Assembly: GCA_905198575.1 (NCBI GenBank)
Contig: CAJKDC010000038.1
Location: 1-23,453 of the forward strand
DNA length: 23,453 nt
Origin: an uncultured Bacteroides sp.
GTDB lineage: Bacteria; Bacteroidota; Bacteroidia; Bacteroidales; Bacteroidaceae
Direction: 5' to 3'
The notes below the pieces were generated by a model. The model was given only the letters and a program-made list of their open reading frames with translations. It did no database searches and had not been told where the DNA came from. Below are positions 1 to 6,940 of this stretch, piece after piece. The stretch's first letter is position 1. Each line of letters begins with the position of its first letter. Made by a program: the position numbers and the translations under genes.

Positions 1-32
1 AAAGGTCGTCTGTTCGAGTCAGGCCTCCGCAA
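1..32 (+). tRNA. Initiator tRNA-fMet, 3' end only (5' part outside window)
   Basis: The window opens inside a tRNA. A short class I variable region (ending AGGTC) is followed by a 5-bp T stem (GTCTG at 8-12, CAGGC at 20-24) around the T loop TTCGAGT (13-19). The acceptor 3' strand is CTCCGCA (25-31) and the discriminator is A32. The ending CCGCA-A, preceded by AAAGGTCGTC, resembles bacterial initiator tRNAs, in which A72 faces an unpaired C1. CCA is not encoded, because CAAG follows. The anticodon lies upstream of the window, so the fMet identity is inferred from the 3' half alone. Confidence 0.75.
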
Positions 33-36
33 CAAG

Positions 37-65
37 AAAAGGACTAGATTTTCTAGTCCTTTTTT
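37..65 (+). terminator. Intrinsic terminator of the tRNA transcript
   Basis: A perfect 8-bp stem (AGGACTAG at 40-47, CTAGTCCT at 53-60) closes a 5-base loop. It is extended by A-T pairs and followed directly by a run of T, the standard form of a Rho-independent terminator. It starts only a few bases after the mature tRNA end. Confidence 0.9.
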
Positions 66-173
66 ATTTTCCACCAATTCTACTATCTTCTCTTGGCAAA
101 ACCAAATCTTCCCCAAAATCGATTAGCATACAATGTTTCAGCAGAAAAAATTCCACTGCCCCATTATTGCAGC

Positions 174-225
174 ACAGCCGTGAAAAACGTATTTCATTTA
201 AATGATAAACGTTCCTCACGGCTGT
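174..225. repeat. Long interrupted inverted repeat in the spacer
   Basis: A perfect 10-bp stem (ACAGCCGTGA at 174-183, TCACGGCTGT at 216-225) encloses a second stem (AACGT at 186-190, ACGTT at 209-213) and a central TCATTT/AAATGA palindrome (194-205). The whole 52-base element can fold into one tall hairpin. Neither strand has a T run directly after it, so it is not a classical terminator. It lies downstream of the minus-strand operon that ends at 268 and could protect or end that mRNA, or be a dispersed intergenic repeat. A separate perfect 14-bp palindrome, TTCATTGCAATGAA, lies at 237-250. The rest of 66-267 shows no gene. Confidence 0.7.
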
Positions 226-267
226 ACCGTATCTTCTTCATTGCAATGAAAAAATAAAAAGACAAAG

Positions 268-492
268 TTATTGAGGCAAGGAATAAACTTCGATAAAAAA
301 GAATACCCCTGTAGCCATCAAAAGAAGTCCGATCAAGCCATAAAAAAGACGGGCCCGATTACGGCTTCCATTCCTGACTAGCATAGAAATATTGTGCGAC
401 TGAAAAAACCAGTCCCAATTTAAACAAGCTGCTAAAAAAGAAACTGTCCCTATCAGAAAAAACAGTCCTTGCAGCACATAATGCATGACCAT
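268..492 (-). CDS. Small two-helix membrane protein, Imm17 family
   Basis: This 74-residue protein has two hydrophobic segments (about residues 5-25 and 49-68) joined by a polar, Arg-rich stretch with the sequence NWDWFF just after helix 1. That pattern matches what automated pipelines call 'immunity protein 17 family' in Bacteroidales. The start lies only two bases after the tsaE stop, and an AGGAGA sequence sits about 8 bases upstream of it. A clear Shine-Dalgarno is unusual in this phylum and suggests translation linked to tsaE. No toxin gene is near. The name comes from a family predicted to give immunity to polymorphic toxins, but the setting in a core operon makes a general membrane role as likely. 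The exact function is unknown. Confidence 0.8.
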   Translation of the reverse strand: MVMHYVLQGLFFLIGTVSFLAACLNWDWFFQSHNISMLVRNGSRNRARLFYGLIGLLLMATGVFFFIEVYSLPQ

Positions 493-494
493 AT

Positions 495-920
495 TTATTC
501 TCCTGCATCAAAACGAACAACACGTTCTCCCTGCTCGTTTTCTTCAATTGTCACAGCCACCGCATCACCCGGCAGCAAATCTTCTATCAGCTCAGGCCAT
601 TCTATAAAGCAAAGCGCTCCGCTATAGAAATAATCTTCGTAGCCCATATCATAAACTTCTTCCAGCTTTTTAATACGGTAGAAGTCGAAATGATAAATCA
701 GCTCGCCAGCCTCATCAGAACGATATTCGTTTACAATAGCAAAAGTCGGTGAATTGATAACGTCTGTAACACCCAGCTCTTCGCAGATAGCTTTGATAAA
801 AGTTGTTTTACCAGCACCCATTTTTCCATAAAATGCAAAAACGGTATTATCACCCATTGCTGTAATAAAGCTTTTGGCAGCATCGTGAATATTTTCGAGT
901 GAAGTGATTTTTATTTCCAT
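495..920 (-). CDS. tsaE: tRNA threonylcarbamoyladenosine biosynthesis ATPase TsaE
   Basis: TsaE is the ATPase that works with TsaB and TsaD to make N6-threonylcarbamoyladenosine at position 37 of ANN-reading tRNAs. The 141-residue length is usual for the family. A Walker A loop, GKMGAGKTT, lies at residues 32-40. The switch-like SPTF follows at 57-60, then HFDFYR at 77-82 and the typical IEWPE at 106-110. It is a cytoplasmic protein. It sits fourth after aroA in a closely packed minus-strand run, 18 bases after the metal permease and two bases before the small Imm17 gene. The start ATG gives the expected N-terminus, with no upstream extension needed. Confidence 0.95.
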   Translation of the reverse strand: MEIKITSLENIHDAAKSFITAMGDNTVFAFYGKMGAGKTTFIKAICEELGVTDVINSPTFAIVNEYRSDEAGELIYHFDFYRIKKLEEVYDMGYEDYFYSGALCFIEWPELIEDLLPGDAVAVTIEENEQGERVVRFDAGE

Positions 921-938
921 ATAGTTTGAATTAAACGG

Positions 939-1763
939 TTACTTATTGATTCTACAAAAATAGATGCTTTTTCCTACTTTCGCAAACGCGTAAATAAGAA
1001 TAGAAAAAAATATAATGGCAGCCCCAGAAGGAACCTGCAACTGGTAGGACAGCACCAACCCTCCCAAACAGCTTATATAGCCGACCAGAATGGATATTAA
1101 AATAATATGCTTGAACTTGCAGGTAAACAGATTGGCTGTCATTTGTGGCAGTGTAAGCAATGAAATAGCCAAAACGATGCCAACCATACGAAGACAAGCC
1201 ACAATGGTAAGAGCAATAAACATCATCAGGGTATATTCAAAACAGCGCACCGGCAGTTTTTGGGAAAGCGCATATTCGCGGTCGAAAGCGATGGCCACAA
1301 TAGGACGAAGAAAAAGCCCGAAAAATACAACCAAAACCACAGATAACGCAGCCAGCACATAAATATCTTCGCGGGTTATCATAATGATATTTCCAAAAAG
1401 GTAGGAAGACAAATCGGGAGTAAAGCCAGGTGCCAGAAAGCTGAATATAATACCGATAGCCATTCCAAAAGTCCAGAATACAGCGATTGCAGAATCTTCG
1501 CGCATATCGCTCCTGCGGCTCAGCCATTCTACGCCAAAAGCCGAAAGCACTGAAAAGACGGCGGCCGAAAGCAAAGGCGAAATTCCGGCATACAAGCCTA
1601 TCCCAATCCCCCCGAAGGAAGCATGGGTAATTCCTCCACTAATAAACACCAGCCGGCGGGTAACGATATAGGTCCCGATAATCCCGCAAGCTATACTGGC
1701 AAACAGACTGCCCCAAAGTGCATACTGAAAAAACGAATACTGAAAAAGTTCCAATAAATCCAT
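939..1763 (-). CDS. Metal ABC transporter permease (ZnuB/MntB/TroC type)
   Basis: This 274-residue protein is almost wholly hydrophobic, with about eight predicted membrane segments. It begins with the family pattern: an N-terminal helix, then TYIVTRRLVFISGGITHASFGG, of which the part SGGITHASFGG (residues 42-52) is the typical 'S-G-x-x-H-A-x-x-G' signature of ABC-3 permeases for Zn, Mn or Fe. It should form the membrane channel of a divalent metal importer. Neither the ATPase nor the binding protein is next to it, so its partners must be encoded elsewhere. The substrate metal cannot be told from the sequence. It starts 8 bases after the preceding small Cys-containing gene and is probably cotranscribed with it. 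Confidence 0.9.
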   Translation of the reverse strand: MDLLELFQYSFFQYALWGSLFASIACGIIGTYIVTRRLVFISGGITHASFGGIGIGLYAGISPLLSAAVFSVLSAFGVEWLSRRSDMREDSAIAVFWTFGMAIGIIFSFLAPGFTPDLSSYLFGNIIMITREDIYVLAALSVVLVVFFGLFLRPIVAIAFDREYALSQKLPVRCFEYTLMMFIALTIVACLRMVGIVLAISLLTLPQMTANLFTCKFKHIILISILVGYISCLGGLVLSYQLQVPSGAAIIFFSILIYAFAKVGKSIYFCRINK

Positions 1764-1771
1764 AAGCTTTC

Positions 1772-2191
1772 TTAGTGAAAACGCCGTTCTCCTATAATCA
1801 AGAATAATTCATCTTTCAGCTCATCCGGCAAATCTATCCCTCTGAGCTGAAGGCTACGACTCCAACCGGCCACATCTGTTTCCTGCAAAGAATAAAGAAT
1901 CTCTCTGAATTCTTCTATCTCTGCCTCTTCATAATCGGTAGACGGACGTCCTTTAAAACGGTCGAGCTCTTCATCATCGTAATATTCTATCTGACGGCTC
2001 ACTGCGGCCAACAGACTGTCTTTTTCGCAAGTTTCATGCTGTCCGCAGCATTCACTGTCGACTTCAACAACCTCTGGCGCTTCCTGAATTTCACCACGCG
2101 CTATTTTCTTCTCTATATTACGATTGTAAAAGTATCCGGCAACCATGCCGAACAGTACAACGGCTATTAAAATTACAATTAAAATCCACAT
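1772..2191 (-). CDS. Membrane-anchored protein with a CCxxHxxC motif, function unknown
   Basis: This 139-residue protein has one N-terminal membrane segment (about residues 2-20), a basic stop-transfer stretch, and then an acidic cytosolic-looking domain. C48, C49, H52 and C55 form a compact CCxxHxxC group just after the membrane region. It resembles the short Cys-rich tails of FeoB-associated membrane proteins, but the rest (LQLRGIDLPDELKDEL and a C-terminal ERRFH) does not. I do not recognise a named family. It lies 5 bases after aroA and 8 bases before the metal permease. Metal binding linked to that permease is a reasonable but untested inference. The gene is intact. Confidence 0.8.
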   Translation of the reverse strand: MWILIVILIAVVLFGMVAGYFYNRNIEKKIARGEIQEAPEVVEVDSECCGQHETCEKDSLLAAVSRQIEYYDDEELDRFKGRPSTDYEEAEIEEFREILYSLQETDVAGWSRSLQLRGIDLPDELKDELFLIIGERRFH

Positions 2192-2196
2192 AGTAT

Positions 2197-3432
2197 TTAT
2201 TTACTTTCTATTATGGTGAAACCTGCATGAATTAAGTTATCCCAGAAATGCGGATAAGATTTGGAGACTACCTCAGGGGCATTAATACGAAGCTCATCCA
2301 GCACAAAGCATGCCGGTGCAAAAGCCATTGCCATCCGATGGTCTTCGTATGTATCAATGCCTTGCGACAGATCTGTCTGACAACGTTCACCCTCCCAATA
2401 AAGTTCGGAATCATTGGCATCATGAATCACATATCCCAGTTTACGCATCTCGGTTTTAAGTGCATAGATACGGTCGGTTTCTTTAATTTTCAGACTCTGA
2501 AGACCATAAAAATGAAAAGGTATTCCCAGCAAGGCACATGTCACTACAAATGTTTGAGCCAAATCGGGCTGCTCTACAAAGTCGTACTCAAAACGTTCTA
2601 CGCGCTTCCCGGACTTGCGCAGTTCTACGCCCAACGCTGTATAATGCGTAGTAACTCCCAACTGTTCAAACAATACAGCAACCTTACTGTCACCCTGAAA
2701 ACTGTTGGCTGACAAATAAGGCAGACGAACTACAGCCTGTGGAGCAAGCGCTGCCATTTCGTACCAATACGAAGCCGCACTCCAGTCACTTTCTACCCGA
2801 TAGTATTCTACGGGGGTATACCCTCCCGGCATGACTTCTATTTCATGGTCGGAATGCCACACAACGCGGGCTCCAAATTCTTGCATCAGCTGTACTGTAA
2901 GCAATATATAAGGACGTGACACGACAGTACCCGTAAGCGTAAGCCGTAACCCTTCGGCCAACATCGGACCTATCATCAACAAGGCTGACACATACTGCGA
3001 GCTCACATTACCGGGTAAAGCAATATGACCGCCACGCAAAGCGGCTCCAGTGATTTCCAAAGGAGGGAAACCTTCGTTTCCTGCATAACGAACGGACGCT
3101 CCCAGCGAGCGAAGCGCATCGACCAATATACCTATCGGACGCTGCAACATCCGGGCAGTTCCGGTGATGACATGTGTTCCCGGTACAACCGACAGACACG
3201 CCGTCAAGAAACGCATGGCAGTACCTGCCGCCATAATATCGATTACAGGAGGCATTGAGTCAAGTGCTCTGACCATCACCGCTGTATCATCACAATCCGA
3301 CAGGTTATCCAGTTTTCCCTTGTTATCCGCAAGATAGTGCATAATCAATGCTCTATTGCAAATACTTTTAGAAGAAGGAAGCGTGATAGTTGTATCTATT
3401 CCGGAAGGAGCTTTCAACTTTATCTGATTCAT
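2197..3432 (-). CDS. aroA: 3-phosphoshikimate 1-carboxyvinyltransferase (EPSP synthase)
   Basis: This enzyme joins shikimate 3-phosphate and phosphoenolpyruvate to give EPSP, the sixth step of the shikimate pathway to aromatic amino acids. At 411 residues it is slightly shorter than the usual 425-430. Visible signatures are PSSKS (19-23), AGTAMR (69-74), RPIG (98-101), SSQYVSAL (144-151), a PDLAQT segment whose D290 matches the catalytic aspartate, KETDR (317-321) and YEDHRMAM (362-369). The C-terminal KSYPHFW matches the family's last substrate-binding lysine region. The AGTAMR loop differs from the canonical NAGTAxR of class I enzymes by an Ala for Asn (AAGTAMR). It lies 48 bases after the pantothenate kinase and begins the tight part of the operon. 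No clear promoter is visible in that gap. Confidence 0.95.
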   Translation of the reverse strand: MNQIKLKAPSGIDTTITLPSSKSICNRALIMHYLADNKGKLDNLSDCDDTAVMVRALDSMPPVIDIMAAGTAMRFLTACLSVVPGTHVITGTARMLQRPIGILVDALRSLGASVRYAGNEGFPPLEITGAALRGGHIALPGNVSSQYVSALLMIGPMLAEGLRLTLTGTVVSRPYILLTVQLMQEFGARVVWHSDHEIEVMPGGYTPVEYYRVESDWSAASYWYEMAALAPQAVVRLPYLSANSFQGDSKVAVLFEQLGVTTHYTALGVELRKSGKRVERFEYDFVEQPDLAQTFVVTCALLGIPFHFYGLQSLKIKETDRIYALKTEMRKLGYVIHDANDSELYWEGERCQTDLSQGIDTYEDHRMAMAFAPACFVLDELRINAPEVVSKSYPHFWDNLIHAGFTIIESK

Positions 3433-3480
3433 ATACCAACTTACATTTTTACAATTCTGAAATTCTGATCAATATTCAAC

Positions 3481-4305
3481 TTATTTTCTGTGTATATAAC
3501 TCAATGCTGCACCAATTGCCGTGCAATATTCTGCATAAGGAGGAATATGAAAGCGTATGGGATAGAGACCTTCCATCGACTTGAAGACAGGAGCACATAG
3601 CGGAAGCTGCGTCAGGTTACCAATCAGAACCACATCCTTAATGCCATTTCCCACAGCAGCCTGATTCACCGCACTTCCGATAGCCTGATAAACCAGGTAA
3701 AAAAGGCCTTTCGCCAAATCCTCAGGCGCGGCATTCTGGTCTACATTTCCAAAGTTGGATGCCGTTGCATCCAAAGGCAAATCGGGTAAAGCCTGCGTAC
3801 AGATGTCCTGAATCTGCAAGTTTATCTTCGAAATATCTCCCTTTTCAGCCAGACGGGCAACCTGACAAATATCATTCGTTTTCAACAAGAGACGTGAAAG
3901 TCCCGAAAGAGTCCCCCCACCAATACCGATGCCACCGATATGCTTGATAGAATCATTTTCTACTTTAATAAAAGAAGTACCCGTGCCCATGCTCACCACA
4001 AGCAGCCGGTCTAAGTTGCTTTCGTATCTGGCACCCAGTCCATTCGATATAAACTCATCTATTTTCATGGTCGGAACTCCGTAAAGAGCACCTTCGATGT
4101 GCGATGAGCCTACCCCGGTCAGCATGATTTGCTCGATATCTTTTAAAGCAATATGATTATCATAAATATACTTTCCAAATGCGCCAAAAAGAGAGGTTAC
4201 CGGGTCGGCTGCAGTAATAAAAACGGGAGATTTTATTTTGTGATTCTCAATCCCGACAATCTTTGTTGTGCTGCCGCCCACGTCTATTCCTATAACAATT
4301 GCCAT
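3481..4305 (-). CDS. coaW: Type II pantothenate kinase
   Basis: This protein should phosphorylate pantothenate, the first step of coenzyme A synthesis. It has 274 residues and the ASKHA fold: a phosphate-1 loop GIDVGGSTTK (6-15), a likely catalytic acid E84 in KIDEFISNGLG, GTGTS (107-111), GGIGIGGGT (124-132) and an ATASNFG segment. These line up with the staphylococcal CoaW enzyme rather than with CoaA or CoaX, and with the human PanK type. A related ASKHA kinase is the main alternative. The start ATG directly precedes the canonical AIVIGIDVGG. A Bacteroides-type -7 box lies 33-41 bases upstream. Cotranscription with aroA is likely but not certain, given the 48-base gap. Confidence 0.85.
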   Translation of the reverse strand: MAIVIGIDVGGSTTKIVGIENHKIKSPVFITAADPVTSLFGAFGKYIYDNHIALKDIEQIMLTGVGSSHIEGALYGVPTMKIDEFISNGLGARYESNLDRLLVVSMGTGTSFIKVENDSIKHIGGIGIGGGTLSGLSRLLLKTNDICQVARLAEKGDISKINLQIQDICTQALPDLPLDATASNFGNVDQNAAPEDLAKGLFYLVYQAIGSAVNQAAVGNGIKDVVLIGNLTQLPLCAPVFKSMEGLYPIRFHIPPYAEYCTAIGAALSYIHRK

Positions 4306-4338
4306 AGCTTATTCTATTTTGTTGAATATATCAAGTGG

Positions 4339-4346
4339 CAAAGGTA
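4339..4346 (-). promoter_or_regulatory. Candidate -7 box for the pantothenate kinase operon
   Basis: Read on the minus strand this is TACCTTTG, an exact match to the Bacteroides -7 consensus TAnnTTTG. It lies about 33 bases upstream of the kinase start. No good TTG is found 18-21 bases further upstream. That position is instead near the 12-bp palindrome at 4368-4379, which could mean the promoter depends on an activator. Confidence 0.55.
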
Positions 4347-4367
4347 TTAAAAACTCCGTAAAAAATC

Positions 4368-4379
4368 CCCGTGCACGGG
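4368..4379. promoter_or_regulatory. Perfect 12-bp palindrome, possible operator
   Basis: CCCGTGCACGGG is a perfect GC-rich palindrome in an otherwise very AT-rich divergent spacer. It sits about 22 bases upstream of the kinase -7 box on the minus strand and about 60 bases upstream of the MFS -7 box on the plus strand. That is a natural place for a dimeric regulator to bind. No regulator gene lies nearby, so the binding protein is unknown. Confidence 0.4.
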
Positions 4380-4413
4380 AAAAAGAGAGCCATAAAAAAA
4401 ATAAAAGTTCCTA

Positions 4414-4448
4414 TTGTTTTATCATAACGAAAAAACTGCTTATTTTTG
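4414..4448 (+). promoter_or_regulatory. Promoter of the MFS transporter / GH130 operon
   Basis: TATTTTTG at 4441-4448 fits the Bacteroides -7 consensus TAnnTTTG. A TTG lies at 4414-4416, 24 bases upstream, somewhat further than the usual 19-21. Transcription would begin near 4454, giving a leader of about 54 bases before the ATG at 4508. Confidence 0.5.
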
Positions 4449-4507
4449 AAAATATTTTATACATAAACTCTAATACTTAACACTTCTATTAAAAAAAGAA
4501 ACCAATT

Positions 4508-5785
4508 ATGAAAGAACTTACAAACCATAGAGTATCACCGGTTACATGGGTGCCAACCGTGTACTTTGCTATGGGAATGCCCTTTGTTGTATTGAATATG
4601 GTAACAGCCCTGATGTTTAAAGGTCTGGGCATAACGGATACCCAGATTGCGTTCTGGACATCTGTCATCATGTTTCCCTGGACTATCAAACCTTTGTGGA
4701 GTCCGTTTCTTGAAATGTTCAAGACAAAAAAATATTTCGTCGTATTGACTCAGCTTTGCTCCGGTTTATTCTTCGGACTGGTAGCATTATCACTTCAATT
4801 ACCTAACTTTTTTGCTGTTTCCATAGCCCTTCTTGCCGTGATTGCATTCAGTGGGGCTACCCACGACGTCGCTACAGACGGGGTTTACATGGCTGTACTG
4901 AACAAGGAAGACCAGGCCAAATACATCGGCTGGCAGGGGGCTTTCTACAATCTGGCCAAACTGGCAGCAACTGGAGGACTGGTATATCTGGCCGGCTTCC
5001 TGATTGAAATATATGGCCAGGTCAATGCATGGATGATTATCATGGGATGCTGTGGTGTTATCATGATATTGCTGGGACTGTATCACATCAAAATGCTTCC
5101 ATCAGACCAGAACGCACACTCGGGACAGGTAACCTCGGCTAAAGAAACATGGGAGACATTGAAAGATGTTATTATCACATTCTTTCAGAAAAAATACATC
5201 GTATGGTACATCGCTTTTATCATTTTGTACCGTTTTGCAGAAGGACTGGTAATGAAAATCGTTCCTCTGTTCTTAAAAGCGGATGTAGCTGCCGGAGGAT
5301 TGGGACTGTCTGAGCAGGAAATCGGACTTTATTACGGTTCTTTCGGAGCTGCCGCCTTTGTCTTTGGTTCTTTCCTTTCGGGATATTTCATTTCTCATTT
5401 CGGATTGCGCAAGACCTTGTTCACGCTGTGCTGTGTATTCAATATTCCTTTCGTAGTGTATCCGTTGCTGGCATTCTACCAGCCCGACAGTGCTTTGCTT
5501 ATCGGAGGAGCCATTACATTCGAATATTTCGGATATGGATTTGGATTTGTAGGACTTTCCCTGTTCATGATGCAGCAGGTAGCACCGGGCAAACATCAGA
5601 TGGCACATTATGCCTTTGCATCCGGAATCATGAATCTGGGTGTAATGATTCCCGGAATGATAAGTGGATATTTAAGCGATATGCTGGGATACGATGTATT
5701 CTTTGTCATCGTTTTATTTGCGGCTATTCCGGCTTTTATCATTACCAAGCTAGTTCCGTTTACTTATCCTGATGAAAAGAAATAA
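4508..5785 (+). CDS. MFS transporter, probable importer of mannosyl-GlcNAc
   Basis: This 425-residue integral membrane protein has the size and about twelve hydrophobic segments of the major facilitator superfamily. A conserved acidic motif, HDVATDGVYMAVL, lies between helices 4 and 5, and a central polar loop at about residues 195-215 separates the two halves. The mannoside phosphorylase starts 55 bases after it with no promoter or terminator between, so the two genes are very likely one transcript. The pairing suggests it brings the enzyme's substrate, beta-1,4-mannosyl-N-acetylglucosamine or a close relative, across the inner membrane. Substrate choice is inferred from context only. Other sugar or peptidoglycan-fragment transport (AmpG-like) cannot be excluded from the sequence. 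Confidence 0.85.
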   Translation: MKELTNHRVSPVTWVPTVYFAMGMPFVVLNMVTALMFKGLGITDTQIAFWTSVIMFPWTIKPLWSPFLEMFKTKKYFVVLTQLCSGLFFGLVALSLQLPNFFAVSIALLAVIAFSGATHDVATDGVYMAVLNKEDQAKYIGWQGAFYNLAKLAATGGLVYLAGFLIEIYGQVNAWMIIMGCCGVIMILLGLYHIKMLPSDQNAHSGQVTSAKETWETLKDVIITFFQKKYIVWYIAFIILYRFAEGLVMKIVPLFLKADVAAGGLGLSEQEIGLYYGSFGAAAFVFGSFLSGYFISHFGLRKTLFTLCCVFNIPFVVYPLLAFYQPDSALLIGGAITFEYFGYGFGFVGLSLFMMQQVAPGKHQMAHYAFASGIMNLGVMIPGMISGYLSDMLGYDVFFVIVLFAAIPAFIITKLVPFTYPDEKK

Positions 5786-5840
5786 GTTTCTAGATAACTC
5801 TGAAAACAATTTTATTATTTTATTTTTAAAGATTTAAATT

Positions 5841-6839
5841 ATGGAAGATTTAAAAATTATTGGCAATCCATTGCCCAACATGCCTTGGGAAGACCGCCCG
5901 GCGGACAGCAAAGCCGTAATGTGGCGTTATTCTAAGAATCCGGTCATTCCGCGCGACTTGCTTCCTACTTCTAATAGTATATTCAACAGTGCTGTAGTAA
6001 CATTTGGCGACGGCTACGCTGGAGTTTTCCGCTGCGATGATACAAACAGAAGAATGCGTCTGCACGTAGGATTCAGTAAGGATGCTATCAACTGGGACAT
6101 CAATGAAGAGCCTCTGAGATTTGAATGCGAGGACAAAGAAATTGGAGAATGGGTATATGGTTACGACCCACGCGTTTGTTTCATCGACGACCGTTATTAT
6201 GTAACTTGGTGTAACGGTTACCACGGTCCTACTATCGGTGTGGCATGGACAAAAGACTTCAAGACATTCCACCAGTTGGAAAATGCATTTATTCCATTCA
6301 ACAGAAACGGTGTGATGTTCCCTCGTAAAATCAACGGACGCTTTGCTATGCTGAGCCGTCCTAGTGACAATGGCCATACTCCTTTCGGCGATATTTTCTA
6401 CAGTGAATCTCCCGACTTGCAGTTCTGGGGACGTCACCGCCATGTAATGTCGCCGGCTGCATTCGAAGACAGTGCTTGGCAGTGCTTGAAAATCGGTGCC
6501 GGTCCTATTCCTATCGAAACTTCAGAAGGATGGTTGCTGATTTACCACGGTGTACTTCGTTCTTGTAACGGTTATGTATACAGCTTCGGTTCTGCATTGC
6601 TGGACTTGGATGAACCTTGGAAAGTAAAATTCCGTTCAGGACCGTACCTGCTGTCTCCGCAGACTACCTACGAATGCATGGGTGACGTACCTAACGTTTG
6701 CTTCCCATGTGCAGCATTGCACGACCCTGAAACAGGGCGCATTGCTGTTTACTACGGATGTGCAGATACTGTAACTGGACTGGCCTTCGGTTACATTCCT
6801 GAAATCGTTGAATTTACCAAACGTACAAGCATTATCTGA
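5841..6839 (+). CDS. Beta-1,4-mannosyl-N-acetylglucosamine phosphorylase (GH130_2)
   Basis: The 332-residue protein closely resembles UhgbMP and BT1033, which cleave Man-beta-1,4-GlcNAc with inorganic phosphate to give alpha-mannose 1-phosphate and GlcNAc. It lacks a signal peptide, so it acts in the cytoplasm. Family features are RDLLPTSNSIFNSA (residues 38-51), FRCDD (63-67), YGYDPRV with the likely catalytic D109, RNGVMFPRK and a C-terminal ending EFTKRTSII. The length fits subfamily GH130_2 rather than the longer mannosylglucose phosphorylases of GH130_1. With the MFS importer just upstream it would process the core disaccharide left after other enzymes trim host N-glycans. No other glycosidase gene is present in the window. 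Activity on longer mannans is the main alternative. Confidence 0.92.
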   Translation: MEDLKIIGNPLPNMPWEDRPADSKAVMWRYSKNPVIPRDLLPTSNSIFNSAVVTFGDGYAGVFRCDDTNRRMRLHVGFSKDAINWDINEEPLRFECEDKEIGEWVYGYDPRVCFIDDRYYVTWCNGYHGPTIGVAWTKDFKTFHQLENAFIPFNRNGVMFPRKINGRFAMLSRPSDNGHTPFGDIFYSESPDLQFWGRHRHVMSPAAFEDSAWQCLKIGAGPIPIETSEGWLLIYHGVLRSCNGYVYSFGSALLDLDEPWKVKFRSGPYLLSPQTTYECMGDVPNVCFPCAALHDPETGRIAVYYGCADTVTGLAFGYIPEIVEFTKRTSII

Positions 6840-6862
6840 TAAGCATCGTCTATAAAAAACAT

Positions 6863-6913
6863 GCAAGCCGGGCAAGACTTCTGAAACAGAAAGAATTACC
6901 CGGCTTGCTTTTT
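6863..6913 (+). terminator. Terminator after the GH130 gene
   Basis: A perfect 10-bp GC-rich stem (GCAAGCCGGG at 6863-6872, CCCGGCTTGC at 6899-6908) is followed by five T. A small inner stem (TTCTG 6879-6883, CAGAA 6887-6891) folds the loop. It separates the glycan operon from the peptidase. Confidence 0.93.
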
Positions 6914-6940
6914 ATTCCATCAAAATAAAAAACAGAAACG

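Noticed and set aside
174..225. Long hairpin as a classical intrinsic terminator
   Set aside because: No T run follows it on either strand, so it is listed as an inverted repeat only.
268..492. Toxin-immunity module
   Set aside because: No toxin, secretion-system or repeat-rich effector gene is present; only the family name suggests immunity.
5850..6443. 197-codon minus-strand reading frame opposite the GH130 gene
   Set aside because: The plus-strand protein is a near-complete match to a known enzyme; the reverse frame has no recognisable domain.
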